From the NCBI GenBank assembly GCA_017562135.1, contig QEYB01000158.1, positions 372,001 through 436,000 on the forward strand: a stretch of 64,000 nt of DNA, given 5' to 3'. Positions 10,080 through 22,900 of this stretch are shown here, piece after piece. The number at the start of each line of letters is the position of its first letter. Position 1 is the first letter of the stretch. Below the pieces are notes generated by a model. It saw only the letters and a program-made list of their open reading frames with translations. It did not search any database and was not told where the DNA came from. This DNA is from Dipylidium caninum. Its lineage: Eukaryota > Platyhelminthes > Cestoda > Cyclophyllidea > Dipylidiidae. Made by a program: the position numbers and the translations under genes.

Positions 10080-10783
10080 TCAGGCGATGGCGCAGTGTCT
10101 GCCTTCGTTTTCGCACTTCTCCTGGCACTCCTCCAAAGTCTCAAAGTTATTCCTGTTGAAGTCGCACCCGCCCCAGATGAATTCGCGGCACTCGCCGACG
10201 GAGGAGTCGTAGGCGTAGCGTCTGAAGGCGGCTCTCCCGCGACCGGGGTAGATGGGATCCTTGCAGGCCTTGGGGATGGCTGCGTTGAAAAGGAAATGAA
10301 TGCACTGTTTGGTGAACGCGGTAGAAGCACCCGAAAATGATCTCGTCGCTACACAACCTCCGTCGAGTGTCTTGACAAGGCCATTTTCCCTGCTCTCCCC
10401 CGCGCGGCATTCGAAATCTCAACAAAGTTCGTGGAGCTACGATGCCTAACGCCTGTTGGCACTGCGTCCCGTCCACCGTCAGACGTGCGGACGAGGACTC
10501 CGGGGGCTCTTCCGGAGCCACTTTGCTATCCCTAGGCTCCACCCCTCACTTTACCGTGCTGGCAGTAGATGCCACCTTCTACAAAAATCAGCCTTTTTAA
10601 AGGGCGGAGGAAGCTTTGACGACCTCTTCGTGCCTTATCAGAGTTGGAAAATTACGTGGGAAAGAAATTAGCGACATGAGGAAAGTGGTGGAAATAAAAA
10701 GACAGACCCCGGCAGCCGGTGAGCAAGAGGAGGAGGAGGAGGCCGACGACGACGACGACGAGCAGCAGCGGTGAAGTGCGCAT
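10080..10783 (-). CDS. KU3: secreted Kunitz-type protein, Cys14 lost, extra C-terminal Cys
   Basis: Exon 1 (10783-10708) encodes a leader whose hydrophobic core is runs of Val and Leu (MRTSPLLL, five Val, then a Leu run, ending TGCR), donor G|GTCTGT, phase 1. Exon 2 (10279-10080) starts after CAACGCAG with the two matching bases and encodes KACKDPIYPGRGRAAF to the stop, giving about 91 aa in all. In BPTI numbering Cys5, 30, 38, 51 and 55 are present, Cys14 is Gly, and an extra Cys follows the domain (EGRHCAIA, stop), so Cys38 may pair with the tail cysteine. P1 is Arg. The intron is 428 nt. Exon 2 has the same length (200 nt) and cysteine pattern as KU4, so they are paralogues. Exon 1 is inferred from phase and leader character; the domain exon is certain. 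Confidence 0.85.
10728..10771. repeat. GAG/GAC triplet microsatellite forming KU3 leader core
   Basis: (GAG)n followed by (GAC)n on + reads on the minus strand as GTC and CTC codons, the Val and Leu runs of the KU3 signal peptide. Confidence 0.8.
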
Positions 10784-10925
10784 AAGGCGGTGGAGGGTGG
10801 AACTGCGCCTCGACTGCTTCACCACCGGTCCTGCGCTCCACCGCCGCGGGTTGGGGGCGAAGCGGCATCGGAATGGTGCAATTGCATTTCGCCACACACG
10901 AGAAGAGCCAAACACCGCACGGAGC

Positions 10926-10945
10926 ACACACACACACACACACAC
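10926..10945. repeat. CA dinucleotide microsatellite
   Basis: About ten CA units upstream of KU3 on its minus-strand promoter side. Confidence 0.85.
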
Positions 10946-10949
10946 TCCA

Positions 10950-12240
10950 CCTGACACCTAGTCGATGCGCGTTCTTGACAGTTGTGGAGAGGAGGAAGGT
11001 GACGTCGCCGTGCCAGCTGGCAGCACTCCGGAGGGTTTGTGTGAGCACCCGAACTCATCTGCCGGCGGTGATCCCGTGCGTCGACAGGTCCTCCGCCTCA
11101 CCCGCACGCAAAGCAGCCGGCAACTTGGTGAAATTACAACTGAAAGCGGTTGCGCCATCCAGACGCTTCACCAAGTCCGCGCGCGATGGCGCCGCGTGAG
11201 ACGAGCACTGCAGAGCCCCGAGTTGACAGTGCAGGCCCCGAAGGCTAGCCCAGTTCTGCCAGAGGCAGGAAATAAAAAAGCCAACTTGCCTCCAACCCTT
11301 CAAAGGGCACTGCCCAGTTACGGGGAAGATTCGGCCACGAGAACAGACTCTGTTCTGGACGGAGGAGGCTCTCACTCCTGCCTTTGCATAAAGCGAGGCT
11401 AACGGAGCTCCGATGAGCGGCCAGCAATTGGGTGGTGCGCAGGAGAGGAAGGAGCGGGGTGAAGCGTCGCCACCCTCCTCTTCTTGTCCACATCAGCAGA
11501 GAAGAACCCCTTCAAGATCAGTCCGAGGGATCTTCGGAATACACAGCGGACCTACCGCCCAGCTGTCCTCTCGTGCCTGCGTCCTCCTGAGCAACCTCGT
11601 ATCGCCTGGGTGTTTACGTTTTCCCCCACCTGGTTTCCCACTGCCTCACACATCTCGGGCAGGTTACGCTGAAGCCTGCGTCCAAACAATCTGGGAGTCA
11701 TCGAAGGGAATTGAATGGTGCGGAGAAAAGATGTCGGCGGGGCGAGTTCCGAACGATTCGCCTATTCCCTTCCCAACCGATCCGACGCCAGTGGAGCGGG
11801 AGCAAGCGGGGCCAAATGCCAGGACACCTTCACCCGGACTCGATCGACAGGAACAGCGCGGGGGGACGGGGCAGGAGGACATCACGCTGCCTGCATGGTG
11901 CATGAAGCATCAAATGTTGGCTCGCCTGACCGACAGAGGCGACGTAGTAGGCGCCGCCCTGTCTCCGCGTTAGTCACATCACAATCAAGTGGCCGCGTCG
12001 ACTCGACGTCGAGGAGGCAGCAGCGCGGACAACGGCGGCTGGCGTTGAGGCATCGCAACGGATTTCGCGCCCCCACTCTCGATGGTCACCGCCCAAACCA
12101 CGCGCGACACACTCGTGCGAAGAGGGAAGAAGGTTTTTTGCCCGCCTGATACAGAAATAAAGACTTCGAAAGCAGTGCCGCCTAAGCGCTGCGAAGGTGG
12201 AACAACCGTGACAAAGGCAAAGTCTCGATGAGGACAATCG
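10950..12240. other. Intergenic spacer between KU3 and KU4
   Basis: GC-rich sequence with many long overlapping open frames on both strands, an effect of composition. No domain or splice-bounded exon was recognised. Confidence 0.4.
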
Positions 12241-12245
12241 CGCAG

Positions 12246-12251
12246 TTTATT
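12246..12251 (-). terminator. KU4 polyadenylation signal AATAAA
   Basis: Minus-strand AATAAA about 92 bp after the KU4 stop, separated from it by a GGA microsatellite in the presumed 3'UTR (12299-12320). Confidence 0.6.
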
Positions 12252-12342
12252 TGGCAATTAAAACGGAAAGAAGCCAGTCAGCGGGGAAATGAGCGCGGGA
12301 GGAGGAGGAGGAGGAGGAGGCCAGAAGCCAAGAGAGGCGGAA

Positions 12343-12542
12343 CTAAGCGGTGGCGCACTGTGCTCGACCGTGTTCACATCTGTTTTGACACTCCTCCAAC
12401 GTCTCGAAGTTGTTCCCGTTGGCCTCGCACCCGCCCCACACGAATTGGCGGCACTCGCCGGTGTGCTGGTCGTAGCCGTAGCGCAGAAGCGCGGCTCGGC
12501 CGTGGCCGGAGTGGATGGGATCCAAGCAGACCCTGTGGATGC
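12343..12542 (-). CDS. KU4: Kunitz-type domain exon, paralogue of KU3
   Basis: Domain exon 12542-12343, acceptor CATCCTTCAG, starting with two bases of a split codon as in KU3. It encodes VCLDPIHSGHGRAALLRYGY, then TGECRQFVWGGCEANGNNF, LEECQNRC and a tail with an additional Cys (RAQCATA, stop). Cys14 is replaced by Gly, Cys38 is kept and there is an extra tail Cys, the same architecture as KU3. P1 is Arg. The phase requires an upstream leader exon ending in one spare base. No convincing signal-peptide ATG exon was found on the minus strand within 12560-14800, so the 5' end is missing from this model. Either the leader exon lies further away or the copy is 5'-truncated. Confidence 0.82.
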
Positions 12543-12559
12543 CTGAAGGATGAAAAGAA

Positions 12560-15500
12560 CATGTGAACGCTCTGACTAGTTGCAGATCAAGGCGCCCGAT
12601 TTACCCCTCTTCTCCCTAAAATCCCTTCCTTACACAGTCGACAAAACCACGAACCGGTTGTTAGGGCGGACGCTGCTATGATGCGCGTTTTCGCCGAGTT
12701 ATGGAGGTTACAGCGTTGTTGGATGGTAGAGGAGGGAAGAAGAGGCCGCAGGTGTCCCCGTTGGTAACCAATGGAGTTTAGACGCATAAATTACTGCCGC
12801 AGCGACCATAATTAGCGACCGGACGAAATGAAGGTCGTCCTGGCCTCCAAAAGACCCTTCCAAGCTGTCGACTTTCTCGTCTCGACAACTTTAAGAAGGC
12901 TGACGCGGACTAGTCGTGATTATTGCGGAATAAATGAAACCAGTGACAGTCATAAGGACTCAGAGAGGGCAACAGTCCTGTCACTTTGTCTCCCTCGAGC
13001 CACTTTGTTGTGTGAATGTTGCGGAGCAGCGACATGAACCCTCCTTACTCCAGTGGATTGAATTGGGTAAACTTGGACGTCTTTTTGATCTCCTCGTGTC
13101 AGGAGCGGGCGGCGAGTCCGTCTCGCATCTCCCCACTGGGCTCTCCTTTCTCTTGCTAATGGAAACTTCTGCAGATATGCGAGTTCCAGCGGTGATGCTT
13201 CACTATTTGCGAGTTCTGCCAGTTCTCGAACGACGCGGCATTTCTCCGCCGAGCAATGCAGTGCGGAGAGAAAGTCGTCCTCTGAGGAGCGGATGACGAT
13301 AATGAGGATGATACCAACCATTTCATTTATTCACATCACTGACCGCAGCGAACCCTTCCAGGCTAATGCGAGCAGTAATTTTGAGGATGATTTAATCTTC
13401 TCTCGATAACCTTTAGGTCTACGTGAGAGGATGTTGTCGTCTTTCAAGTGTCGCGGCCGTCCCGTGATGCGAAGTGCTCTCAGTTAGGGAAAAGAACTTC
13501 CGTCGGGAAGGTGTTGCTCACAGCACGGCAAAGAAAAGGGAAGTCCTTGCCGCCATCTACAGTCGCTGGTGCGAAAGGTCCAGGCTTCGAGACCCTCGAT
13601 ACGAAGCACTCATCTCCCTGGGAGATGCCGCGAAAGCTGGGAAGGCAGAGCTTCAACCGATCACGAAAACTACATCGTCAGTATGGACAATTTAAGACGA
13701 CGTCCAAATCCCCCTCATGTCGGGTCAAACGAGTCTAATAAATTGCACCGCGAGACGGTGAGTGGTTTTATCTTTCCGCGCTAGCAGCCACTTCCAAGTT
13801 CCCTCGGGGAAGAACCAATCGACGGCACTTCCAGTCCAACTGTACCCTTCCTAGCACCACATTCGACACTCCAGTAGCATCAGCGCTCGCTCCCGCCACA
13901 CCGACTCTAATCACTCGCCGCCGTTTCTTATTTAAAATAGGATTTGGTCGAGAATGACGTGGGTGGTGGTACTCCTGAGGGCAGCGGGACTGAGTGAAAG
14001 GCTGATAAAAAGGAGTTTGGAGGGGTTAAAGAAGGAAGAAAAGAGGAGGGGTGATGGTCGGAACGAACCCAAACAACTAGTCAGTGTCAGGAGGACGTGC
14101 AGCAGCAATGAGAGGTGCATAGGGAGGGAGTTCGGAGTGGAATCGCTGCTTGATTTTGACACAATTATCGTGAGAAGTGACCTTCAGTAGACAAAGGGTG
14201 GTTGGTTGCACCAGCAAAACAATGTTTTTTGCGAGTGTCAACAGGCTATCATAATTTGTCACGCCTTTGAATACCGTCATAGATCACCCCACATAGGAAG
14301 ATGAGAATCCTTTTCATGACCTGGATGCAGCGTTTTCCTCTCATCACTGCTCTAACTGCAAGAGTAATGTGCGAAGGAGATGAGACTTTGTGCAACAAAA
14401 GATACTTTATTACTATGCTCTGTGAGTGTCTTTAAAGTCGGTCTGTGGGATATGCGTAGCAGATTCAGGGGAAGATGGAGGTTGAACCCTCATTTTTGCA
14501 TTTTATGGAGGTCTCATGGGAAAAAATTGAGGTTTCCAACTTGGAAAGCGTAGAGCACCAGAACCACTCAACCCGAAACACGCATAGTTGACACTGCGGA
14601 GGAAGTGTGCTTCCACAAAAATTTGACAAACATGAGTCATCACTTTGACAGACCTCAGCATATCCACTTACCAGCATCAGTAACAAGATAGAATGTGCGC
14701 CGGAGGCAATAACTTGCTACTTACACTTTATCAGTAATATGTGCCGGTGAGTTTTTCGTTCATCTCAAATGAAATTGAGTCTGCTCGGGTTTATACAGCT
14801 TTCGAGACACGATTAGTCTTGCAAAGACTGAGTAGGAGGAGAATTACTCAACTTGGAATGCATCTCTGCCACTCCAAGTATTGCAAAGCGTTTGGGGGTG
14901 TCGATTGCAGACCGCGAAGCCACGAATTACCACGACGACAGCTCCTGTCATCGTCCGAGGTGAAATTCGCGTGTGCTCCGGTTCACGCAAAGTAACCCTT
15001 CCTTCGCGCACAAGACATGCCGCCTTCCTACTCTTAGTGCATTAACCGAGCCGCCTAAACACCGTCTTCGGCGACCAGATGGTGTGGGAATGAACGGGCG
15101 AAAAGTGCACCCCAGAGAAGCCTTAACGCGTTCTCACGCACTCTTCTCCACGGTACATTTGGATGCGGTCTTCTCGCAGCAAGAAACTTCACATTCGAGC
15201 CTTCGGATTCCGGGACTGGGGATGAGATAAGCGAGAAGAATGCTGGAACGACTGGAGAGCTCGAGGTTTATTTACCTCAACCGCGCTGCCCACTGCACTT
15301 GTCTCAAATTATACGACGGGAGACCATTAAGAGCAGTCAGGATGATCATCAGTATCATCTTCTTCCAGATTTTTGCAAAAAAACCCTCAACCTTAGGCCA
15401 TAGGGCTGAGCGTCGAAGTTGGCGGCTCAAGAGAAGCGTGGCTCCGCGTTCACTGGCGAGACCGCCAGTGTGTACCAAAGCGTGTCGCCTGACGCCTTGA

Positions 15501-16680
15501 CTCTTCGTCTCTCACCTCCACACGATCGCGTCGAAGGGGCGTCACTTTTGAGAGTAGTGGAAGACGAGATCACTGGCGTTTGTATGTGTACGTTCTGCAG
15601 TCACTCATTTCAGTTGCCATCTCAAAACGGTCTTTTGAAGCTGTCGAGTGGAACACTGAGGGAATGGGAGAGGCTGTCGCGTTGGGTCAGCCCTGAAGAC
15701 CCCAGTTAGCACGGCCTGAGAGATGAGATTGGATGGCGAGAAAAGCTGGTCGAAGCGCAGGAGCGGACTCCCATGCCAATATGGTTCCACCTCACTGAGA
15801 CGGGAAGAGGGAAGAGGCTCGAGTGTGGATGGAAGTGGGATTTTAAACATTGGTGAAAGTGGTCTCGGAGGAGAAGTGTCACGAAAGCCTTTCCACTTCC
15901 AACGAAGACCCCAAAGACGCCCTCGTCATGCCTGCCACCAAATCGAGTGAACAGCAGGCAAGGAGATGGACCGCGTGGAGAGAGAATCTCACTGTTGTCT
16001 TCTACCATCTCCTCCACCGCTTGCGCTCTCTTCCTCCCCTGCCCCGCACGCTGGGCGGAGCACGCGAAAGGTCAACGAGTCGTCGAAGCCAGAGCCATAA
16101 AGCGGAGCTTCGGTGGTGCCCGGTCTGCAGCTCGTCTGTCAAGCCGCGTCAACATGTTAGGAGAGCCGCCAGAACGGGTTTCATTATTGAAATGGGGTCG
16201 AGACATCTCGTGAAATGAGGCATTAAAATTTCGCTGGATGGCAAAGGTTCTGTGGGTGGAGGAAGGCCAGCCTATACGACGCAAGTTCGTGCTCGTGTCC
16301 TCTCGAAGGCTCTGCCTCGCCCCTCCACGAGGGGGGCGCCACCGACCTCCATCGCTTCTGCCAGTCTGGCGCATAAGTCAACACCCCGACGTCCTTGAGC
16401 CTCCTTCCAGCGTGTCGTCTGATGCCCTCACGTCGCATGTCAGACGTAATTGGCGGTTGAGAGCAAGTCTTTGACGTCAGTAGAGACGAGGAGGGACGGG
16501 ACGGAGGGGAGCCGAAGGTTATTCCCCTTCCGACTTCCCTTGCCAAGTAGCTCGATTGGCTAACAACTTGGCTGACTGATACAGGCGCACTCAGTTACCC
16601 ACACCAACGCGCCTGCCTGCCTGCCTACACACTCATCCACACAAACACACCCACGATCCAAAAATTGCATGCTCTCGCGC
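12560..16680. other. Gene-poor region between KU4 and the BTB gene
   Basis: About 4 kb that should contain the KU4 leader exon if that gene is intact. Only overlapping composition-driven frames are visible and no domain was recognised. Confidence 0.4.
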
Positions 16681-16693
16681 GCACAGAGCGCGC

Positions 16694-16717
16694 GCACACA
16701 CACACACACACACACAC
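16694..16717. repeat. CA dinucleotide microsatellite
   Basis: Nearly perfect CA run about 240 bp upstream of the proposed BTB-gene start, flanked by GCGC palindromic sequence. Confidence 0.85.
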
Positions 16718-16857
16718 GCACAAATAAGCAGGCGGCACCGGCGTTGGTGATTGGTTGAGGAGAGTGTAGCCCATGTTATCACAGGCCCAACTTTGGCGCA
16801 TTTCTCATTCCTCTGTGCTCTACACACACGCTGTCGCTGCCTCCAACTTTTATTTGC

Positions 16858-16902
16858 CTACACATACACATACACACACGCACACACACACACACACACA
16901 CC
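16858..16902. repeat. CA dinucleotide microsatellite
   Basis: Imperfect then perfect CA run just upstream of the proposed start codon at 16952, within the likely promoter or 5'UTR of the BTB gene. Confidence 0.85.
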
Positions 16903-16951
16903 CCGAAACCCACCTCACACAAGTCAAGAGGAAAAGCCGCGGTGACAGAAG

Positions 16952-19900
16952 ATGACTGACGATGCTTCTGTCCACGTGGTCGTCACGCCCAACGACAGGA
17001 ATTTGTTTGGCCCAAATACACTTCACAACGGCGCGGAGATTGACAACTCGACGACGACGGAGGCGAGCAGCCAGCAGGATATTCGAGCGAGGCTTCTCGG
17101 TATGCGCAGAATCCTCTTCCCTCCGGCCTGTGAGTTTGAACCCTCTTTGTCGTTTCCATTGTCTTTGAGTATACAACTCCACAGCCCCCCACCCCCGAGT
17201 CTTCCTCCCGGCTGTCTTTCATGCCACTCCATGAAATCACGTGGTCCGCCCGTTTCATGGCCATCTGAGTGACGCCGTGCAGGGTGCGCGGGGGACGTAA
17301 GTGAGGCCTCCACGACCTTCTTCCACGCAGAAGTGAGTAATCGCACGATGTGGCAGGCTAAACTGGTGGAAGAGGCCGCGTTGGCATGCGTTTGAGGCTG
17401 CGATCACCCCAGCTTGGGAGGAGGCGATGCCGAGGACTTGGGCGCGCGCGTGTGACTAGAGCGGGTTGAAAAGACCGAGGCCAACCGACTCCATCCTCCA
17501 ATTTTGGCACATCCCTTTGTCTTGTCCGAGGACGATTCAACGGATCTGTGCTGTCACTCGCCTGCAGGCGGCTCAGACGAGTCCGGGTGCGCACGGCCAG
17601 GAGGCCAGGAGGGGCTGGGGGAGAGAGGCTTTTACTTCTACCTCACTCTCCACTCCCTCGAATGCCAATTCGACGACTTCGCCCTGGTATCCGCGGCGAC
17701 TTCCCCTTCTCCCACACTTTTTGCAAACTCCCTGACAGACTGCGAGTAAGAAGAAAGTTATACATCACAAAGTCATCGTTTACCTCATTCACGAAGGTGA
17801 CTAGTTAATCTTTCAAGGCGAGAGTGGTTGCCTGGGAGCAGGAGTGACAGGTGAATCGCTGCCACGTCCTCCCACCTCTCCCGCCTCGCCCCGAGGCCGT
17901 CGACAGGGGCGAGGAGCGGGGCCACGACACCCCGGAAACGCGGTGTCAAGGGAATTCGACGAGGCCTTTTCGAGGTGTCTGCGAGGAGAGCGCTCAACAA
18001 ACTAGGCAATGTTAATGAACCTCCCTCATTAGCATAGGCTCCTATCACTGAGAGCAGAAAAGGAGAGCGCTGGTGCATGTGAGCGGGTGAGAAACAGTCG
18101 AGTCATAAAATAAAAACGACTACTGCTGTCATCCCCGTATTCAAATGCCTGAGTAATGCTCGAAAACGTGTTCTCCTCCCTCCGCCACCCCTCTCCTCCC
18201 CCCCACACCCGCCTCCTGACCAACAAGGTGATTCTTTAGGAGGTCCCCCGGCTCACACGACCTTCACGCACATACCAGTAGAAGGCCAGACCTTTCCAAG
18301 GTGCCAAAACAGATTCACGGAAGCTTAATTTGGCAGAAATGTGCCGCGAAGAGGCAGGGTGAGAGAGCGGCGAGGGGAGGTGGTCCAACTCCCGCCTCCA
18401 CACGGCGAGGTGACCTCTTCCAGTCACCCCGGGACGGGGCCAGTGCAGCGCGAGATTTCAGTGGCCTCCCAGTTAAGAGAGCGAGTTGAGGCGTGGTTCA
18501 TTTTCGCCGAGGTGACGTCTCATTTGCGAGTTCCGGGGGGGGGGGATCTGAAATACTCCTATCGTGGCAATACGGCTGCAACTCCAAAGTGTTCACCTAG
18601 CAGGGCCCAGAAGAAGTTCACGAGCTGGTGAGTCCTCTAACATCCCTGAAGACCCCGAGCTCCAACCACGCGATTGCTTAGAAAACCCCGAAGACCGGAG
18701 GTCACGTGGGCCAGTGGCTTGTCGAGGCGCTATGCGCTGAGGGGAAGGGAATCTAAATCACGCACGGAGTTGGCAAGCACTCGGACACTTATCTCGGCTC
18801 AACTACCTGCCTGCGTCTATAGTTAGCATCAAAGGGACGTCAGTTTGGCTTCGAGGAGCCTCCTCGTGCGATTGATCAGCCCCGGCGGGTGCCACTCCTC
18901 GCAGTCGGGGTGTGAACGACTCGAGAGGATGTTGGCGTCAGTGCCACATTCTCGTAGGTAAGGTTGGAGGATGGTTCGCATTAGAGGCGTCATTGTAAAC
19001 ACGCCAAACACAGTCCGGTGTGCAGCACTCACGGGACATGCCTTGAAAGCCTCCATTTTGCCAGCTTCCAACGCGACGCCGCCTCCAGCACCATTCGACT
19101 AGGAGTGGTGCGCAATCACCCGACCAGATCCTCCAGTACTGAGAGTGTTACGGGCTTTGACAACGACGACGACGACGACCGCGACGACGACGACGACGAC
19201 GATGACGATGACGGCAATTCCTCCGACACTTTCGCCATGGTTGCTGACGTGAGGCCGATTGACGGACGCAGAAGCCGACTTGGCTCAGATCAAAGCATTC
19301 CCTTCCCGTTGTTCTTGGGTCGCCGTAATCGTATCACCGTCGCTCAAAGAGCCCCAATCATTCAACGTTTCGACGAACCCACCTCTGAGTCGACGATCCT
19401 CCCCGAAGCCTCCTCCGAAGCCACCATGCCGGAAGAAGGAGAAAAGTCGTCTGCGCCAACAGAATGGAGGGTGCGTCAAATCACCGTGTTTGCCATGCTC
19501 TGACAGGCCATCACCGAAGTATTCTCCTGGAACCTATGAAGCGAGCCTTTTCACTTAGTCTGTCTTCAGTGGCCACTGAGAAAGAAACATTGCAACATGC
19601 GCCAGACACTTTCATTTGTAAACCCTAAAGGCATTCTCTTTACTCGGTTACCACAAATTTCCAGTGTTCGTATGCCGTTTCCGCGATTTTTTTTCACCAA
19701 AACCAGATTGAAACGAAGCGCGATTTACGCCCACTTTTCTTGCACGAGTTCAAGTTGAACTGGAGGGCAGTTCAAGGGGCTTCGAGAAAGGTTAGTGAGG
19801 CGCAAGTGGAAATGCTCCATGTCGGATGCCCAAGTGCTCGTTCCGGCGATCCGAGTAGCGTCAGCGAGTCTCGTCTGGCGAGGACCACCGCCCCACGTTG

Positions 19901-22900
19901 GCGGCGAGGAGAAGGCAGCAAGGAAGACGACGAAGACAACGACGACGACGACGAGAACGACGGCTTCTGTGGACTGCGATCTTCCCACGAGGCCACTCGT
20001 GGCCGACTGGAGTGTGAACCCGAAGAACTCGCCATCCACGCGGCTACGAGTGAGGAAAGCAGTGCCGCACTCATGTGCGCCGTCCGCACGGACGGACGGA
20101 CAGACGGACAGAGGCAGCTACAGACGACCGACCTAACGACCGACCGCACGAAGCCTCACCTTGAAACTAAACCACTTCTTTGCACTCTGACACTTTGCCG
20201 CATCCGCCGCATGCACTCGACACTTCCGACCGACTTGCAGCCTTTTCGTAATTGGGAATTATTTTTGAGAGAGGAGAAAAAAGACTGACCAAAGTGGTCT
20301 TACAACAGACTCGGCGACGCCTATTAACGCGAAAATCATGAGTTTTTTCAGTGGAGTATTTGGCTTGAATGCTCTTTGGCAGAAAGTCCAAATTGCCAAT
20401 GGAAATAATTCCGGTTGAATATAATAAGTAATTAAAAACAATTTTTAAGTTAATACTGTACGTCCATTCTTCTCTTCTGCATCCTCAGACCACCTGCAAG
20501 GGCTCGCAGGATCGTCTGGCCGCCGTCTTAAAGGCTGAACGCTTCGTCGATGTGTATTTCTACGTGGGGCGAGGAGGAGAAGATAGAGCGGGGAACGAGG
20601 GGAATAAGCTGAGCAGGCAACCGACGCCAGTTTCAACATTGCGACGTCGGACAGCCTCGACACAGCGTCGGCAGACCACCGAGAAGCAGCGCATAATAGC
20701 CTCAGCTCTGGCTCAAGCCTCGGACACCGCCCTCGCGTTGCCACAGACGCCACTCGAGGATTCCAACGCGGAGGAGGCGACAGCGGGACAGAAGGCAAGG
20801 AGACTGGCGGAAGCTTTACTTGCTCTTCGAAATACCACGACCAATCCTTCAACGTCGTCCTCCTCATCCTCCTCGTCCCCGTCACCTCCCTCACACTCCG
20901 TGTTCTGCTCTTATCACAACGGGACTACAAACTCCGACTGCTCCGACATCGATCTTCAGCCGACTGGTGGCGAGGATCGCAAAAAAGCTGACAATAAGGC
21001 GACCGTCAAGCCGACCGCATCAAGGACTCCTCAACCACCGACGCCAGAGCCAGTGACCGCCGGTGAGGTTAAGCGTTTTGGTGCGCATCGGCTCATTTTG
21101 GCCATCGCCTCGCCGGTATTTGAGGCGATGTTTTACGGAGCTTTTGCCCAGAGCGCCAAATCCCCGAGCTCCGGTCCGACGGGAAATCATAGAGATGCAT
21201 GTCACCGACGTCACACCCGCCGTAAGTGACCTGCTTCACCTTTCGCCTCCGGTGTCTCTCCCCTGGGCATTCTCCTCCCGCATGTCATCACAAAATTACC
21301 TGCTTTCGTGAATTCGTTCCCGGTTCTGCCTCTTCACACGTTCACAAGCATTTTAACCGCCTGTGGGTAGTCCGACGCAAAAGGCTTGCAAACCGTTTCC
21401 ACGCCTTTGTCCGTCCTTTGAGGGCCATAGGGAGGCTGAGGGCAACGCGAAAGCCCGAGTCATTTCAGCAGCGACCTCACGCCATTTTGTCTACTCCTCG
21501 GAAAGGCGCAAGAACCTGCCACTTAAGTGCCTCAGGTCAACTTGGTGTGACGAGCAGAACAAGGCGCTCGTGCACTTACTTTTACGTTCACAACGTCACT
21601 CAAACAGTGGAAAGTCGTTCTGTCCAAGGCCTGGAGGAAAAGCGAGTGAAGCAGTGACCTCGCTGCCCCACAGAGAGTCAAGGTGGCAGACGAGAAGCCT
21701 TTTGCGTCGAGTCGTCTCGCGACGCCAGTGACGAGACAGCTCGTGATACACACATCCCTTCTGCGCGTTCGTGTTCTTCCCCTGAGGGCCGTCGGCTGAG
21801 GAAGAAAATGCGGGCAGATGAAGAGGAAATTGCAGACAAGTGCAGCCTGTTTAGGGGCGGCGCTCTACCTCACGGAAATGTGCTGCCATGCCGAACACGG
21901 CAGCATGTTCTCAATGGGTCGCGGTTACCTCTGGTGTCTCGCCATAGCAGTCAGCCTAATTGAACCTTCACCTGACTTTCATTAGCACTCATCTCTGCCG
22001 CAGGATGCCTCAGCCTCGCAGTCTGTCAAGCTGACGAGGTAGTTTTGCCCGCCCGCCCGCCCGCTCCCTCCCCCTCCCCCCCCGCCAGGATGCAGGCGTG
22101 GAGTTGTCAAATGAGGCCATTTTTGTCTGAAATCCCGTGGGTGGAGAGCGAGAGACAACTCATTGGGGCACGAGACGCGGATTTGCCCTCACCTTCGTCA
22201 GACGTGTGTGCGTGGAAGTGGAAGCGGAAGTTGAAGTGGAAGAAGGCGAGAGGGGCAGGACCCACGCGTATGGACTGGCGAGGACGCGCTGTCCAATGAC
22301 GCACTGTGAAGTGCTATTTGCGGGTCAGTTGAATGACAAGTACAAGTATATCGATCGACGCAGTTACCCGCCTTTCACTCCACACCCGCGCGGCTCCTTT
22401 CCTCCTCGCCAGCCTTGTGTTCGACACTGATGCAATGGCTCAAGGAAAGAATGCTTCCATTCTTGAGCCAACGCGCAGGTGACAGTTTCCCAACACTTTT
22501 TCCCCGACGCTGGGGGGGGAGGGGAGGGGGGGGTAAGGGGGGAATTTGCGGAGCAGAGAAGCAATTTCTTGCCCGAAGCGACCACTCATGTCGTGCAAGT
22601 GGGGAGAATTGAGTAGAAGGTGGTAGGACAGAAGACGCGTCACTCCGGGGAGGAGACTTTGCTCCATCGCAGTGAGGCCTGGCGTTGAGGCTGCAGTTTG
22701 GGCGAGTGGAATGCCGATGGCGTCCAATTTGCTTCTCATCGCGACAAGGAAATATCAACTTAAGGCGGTCTGTGGCACTGACAAGTGGGAAGTAAGAAGA
22801 CCCGGGGGGAGAGAGCCGCCTTGAATCGTTCTTCTGTAAGGGCAGACAAAACTCCACTTTACGGTCACTTCGGCCGCTCACTGCTTTTACGCCATGCACT

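Noticed and set aside
13265..13321. Hydrophobic minus-strand start considered as KU4 leader exon
   Set aside because: No donor in the required phase follows it and the sequence turns acidic at once.
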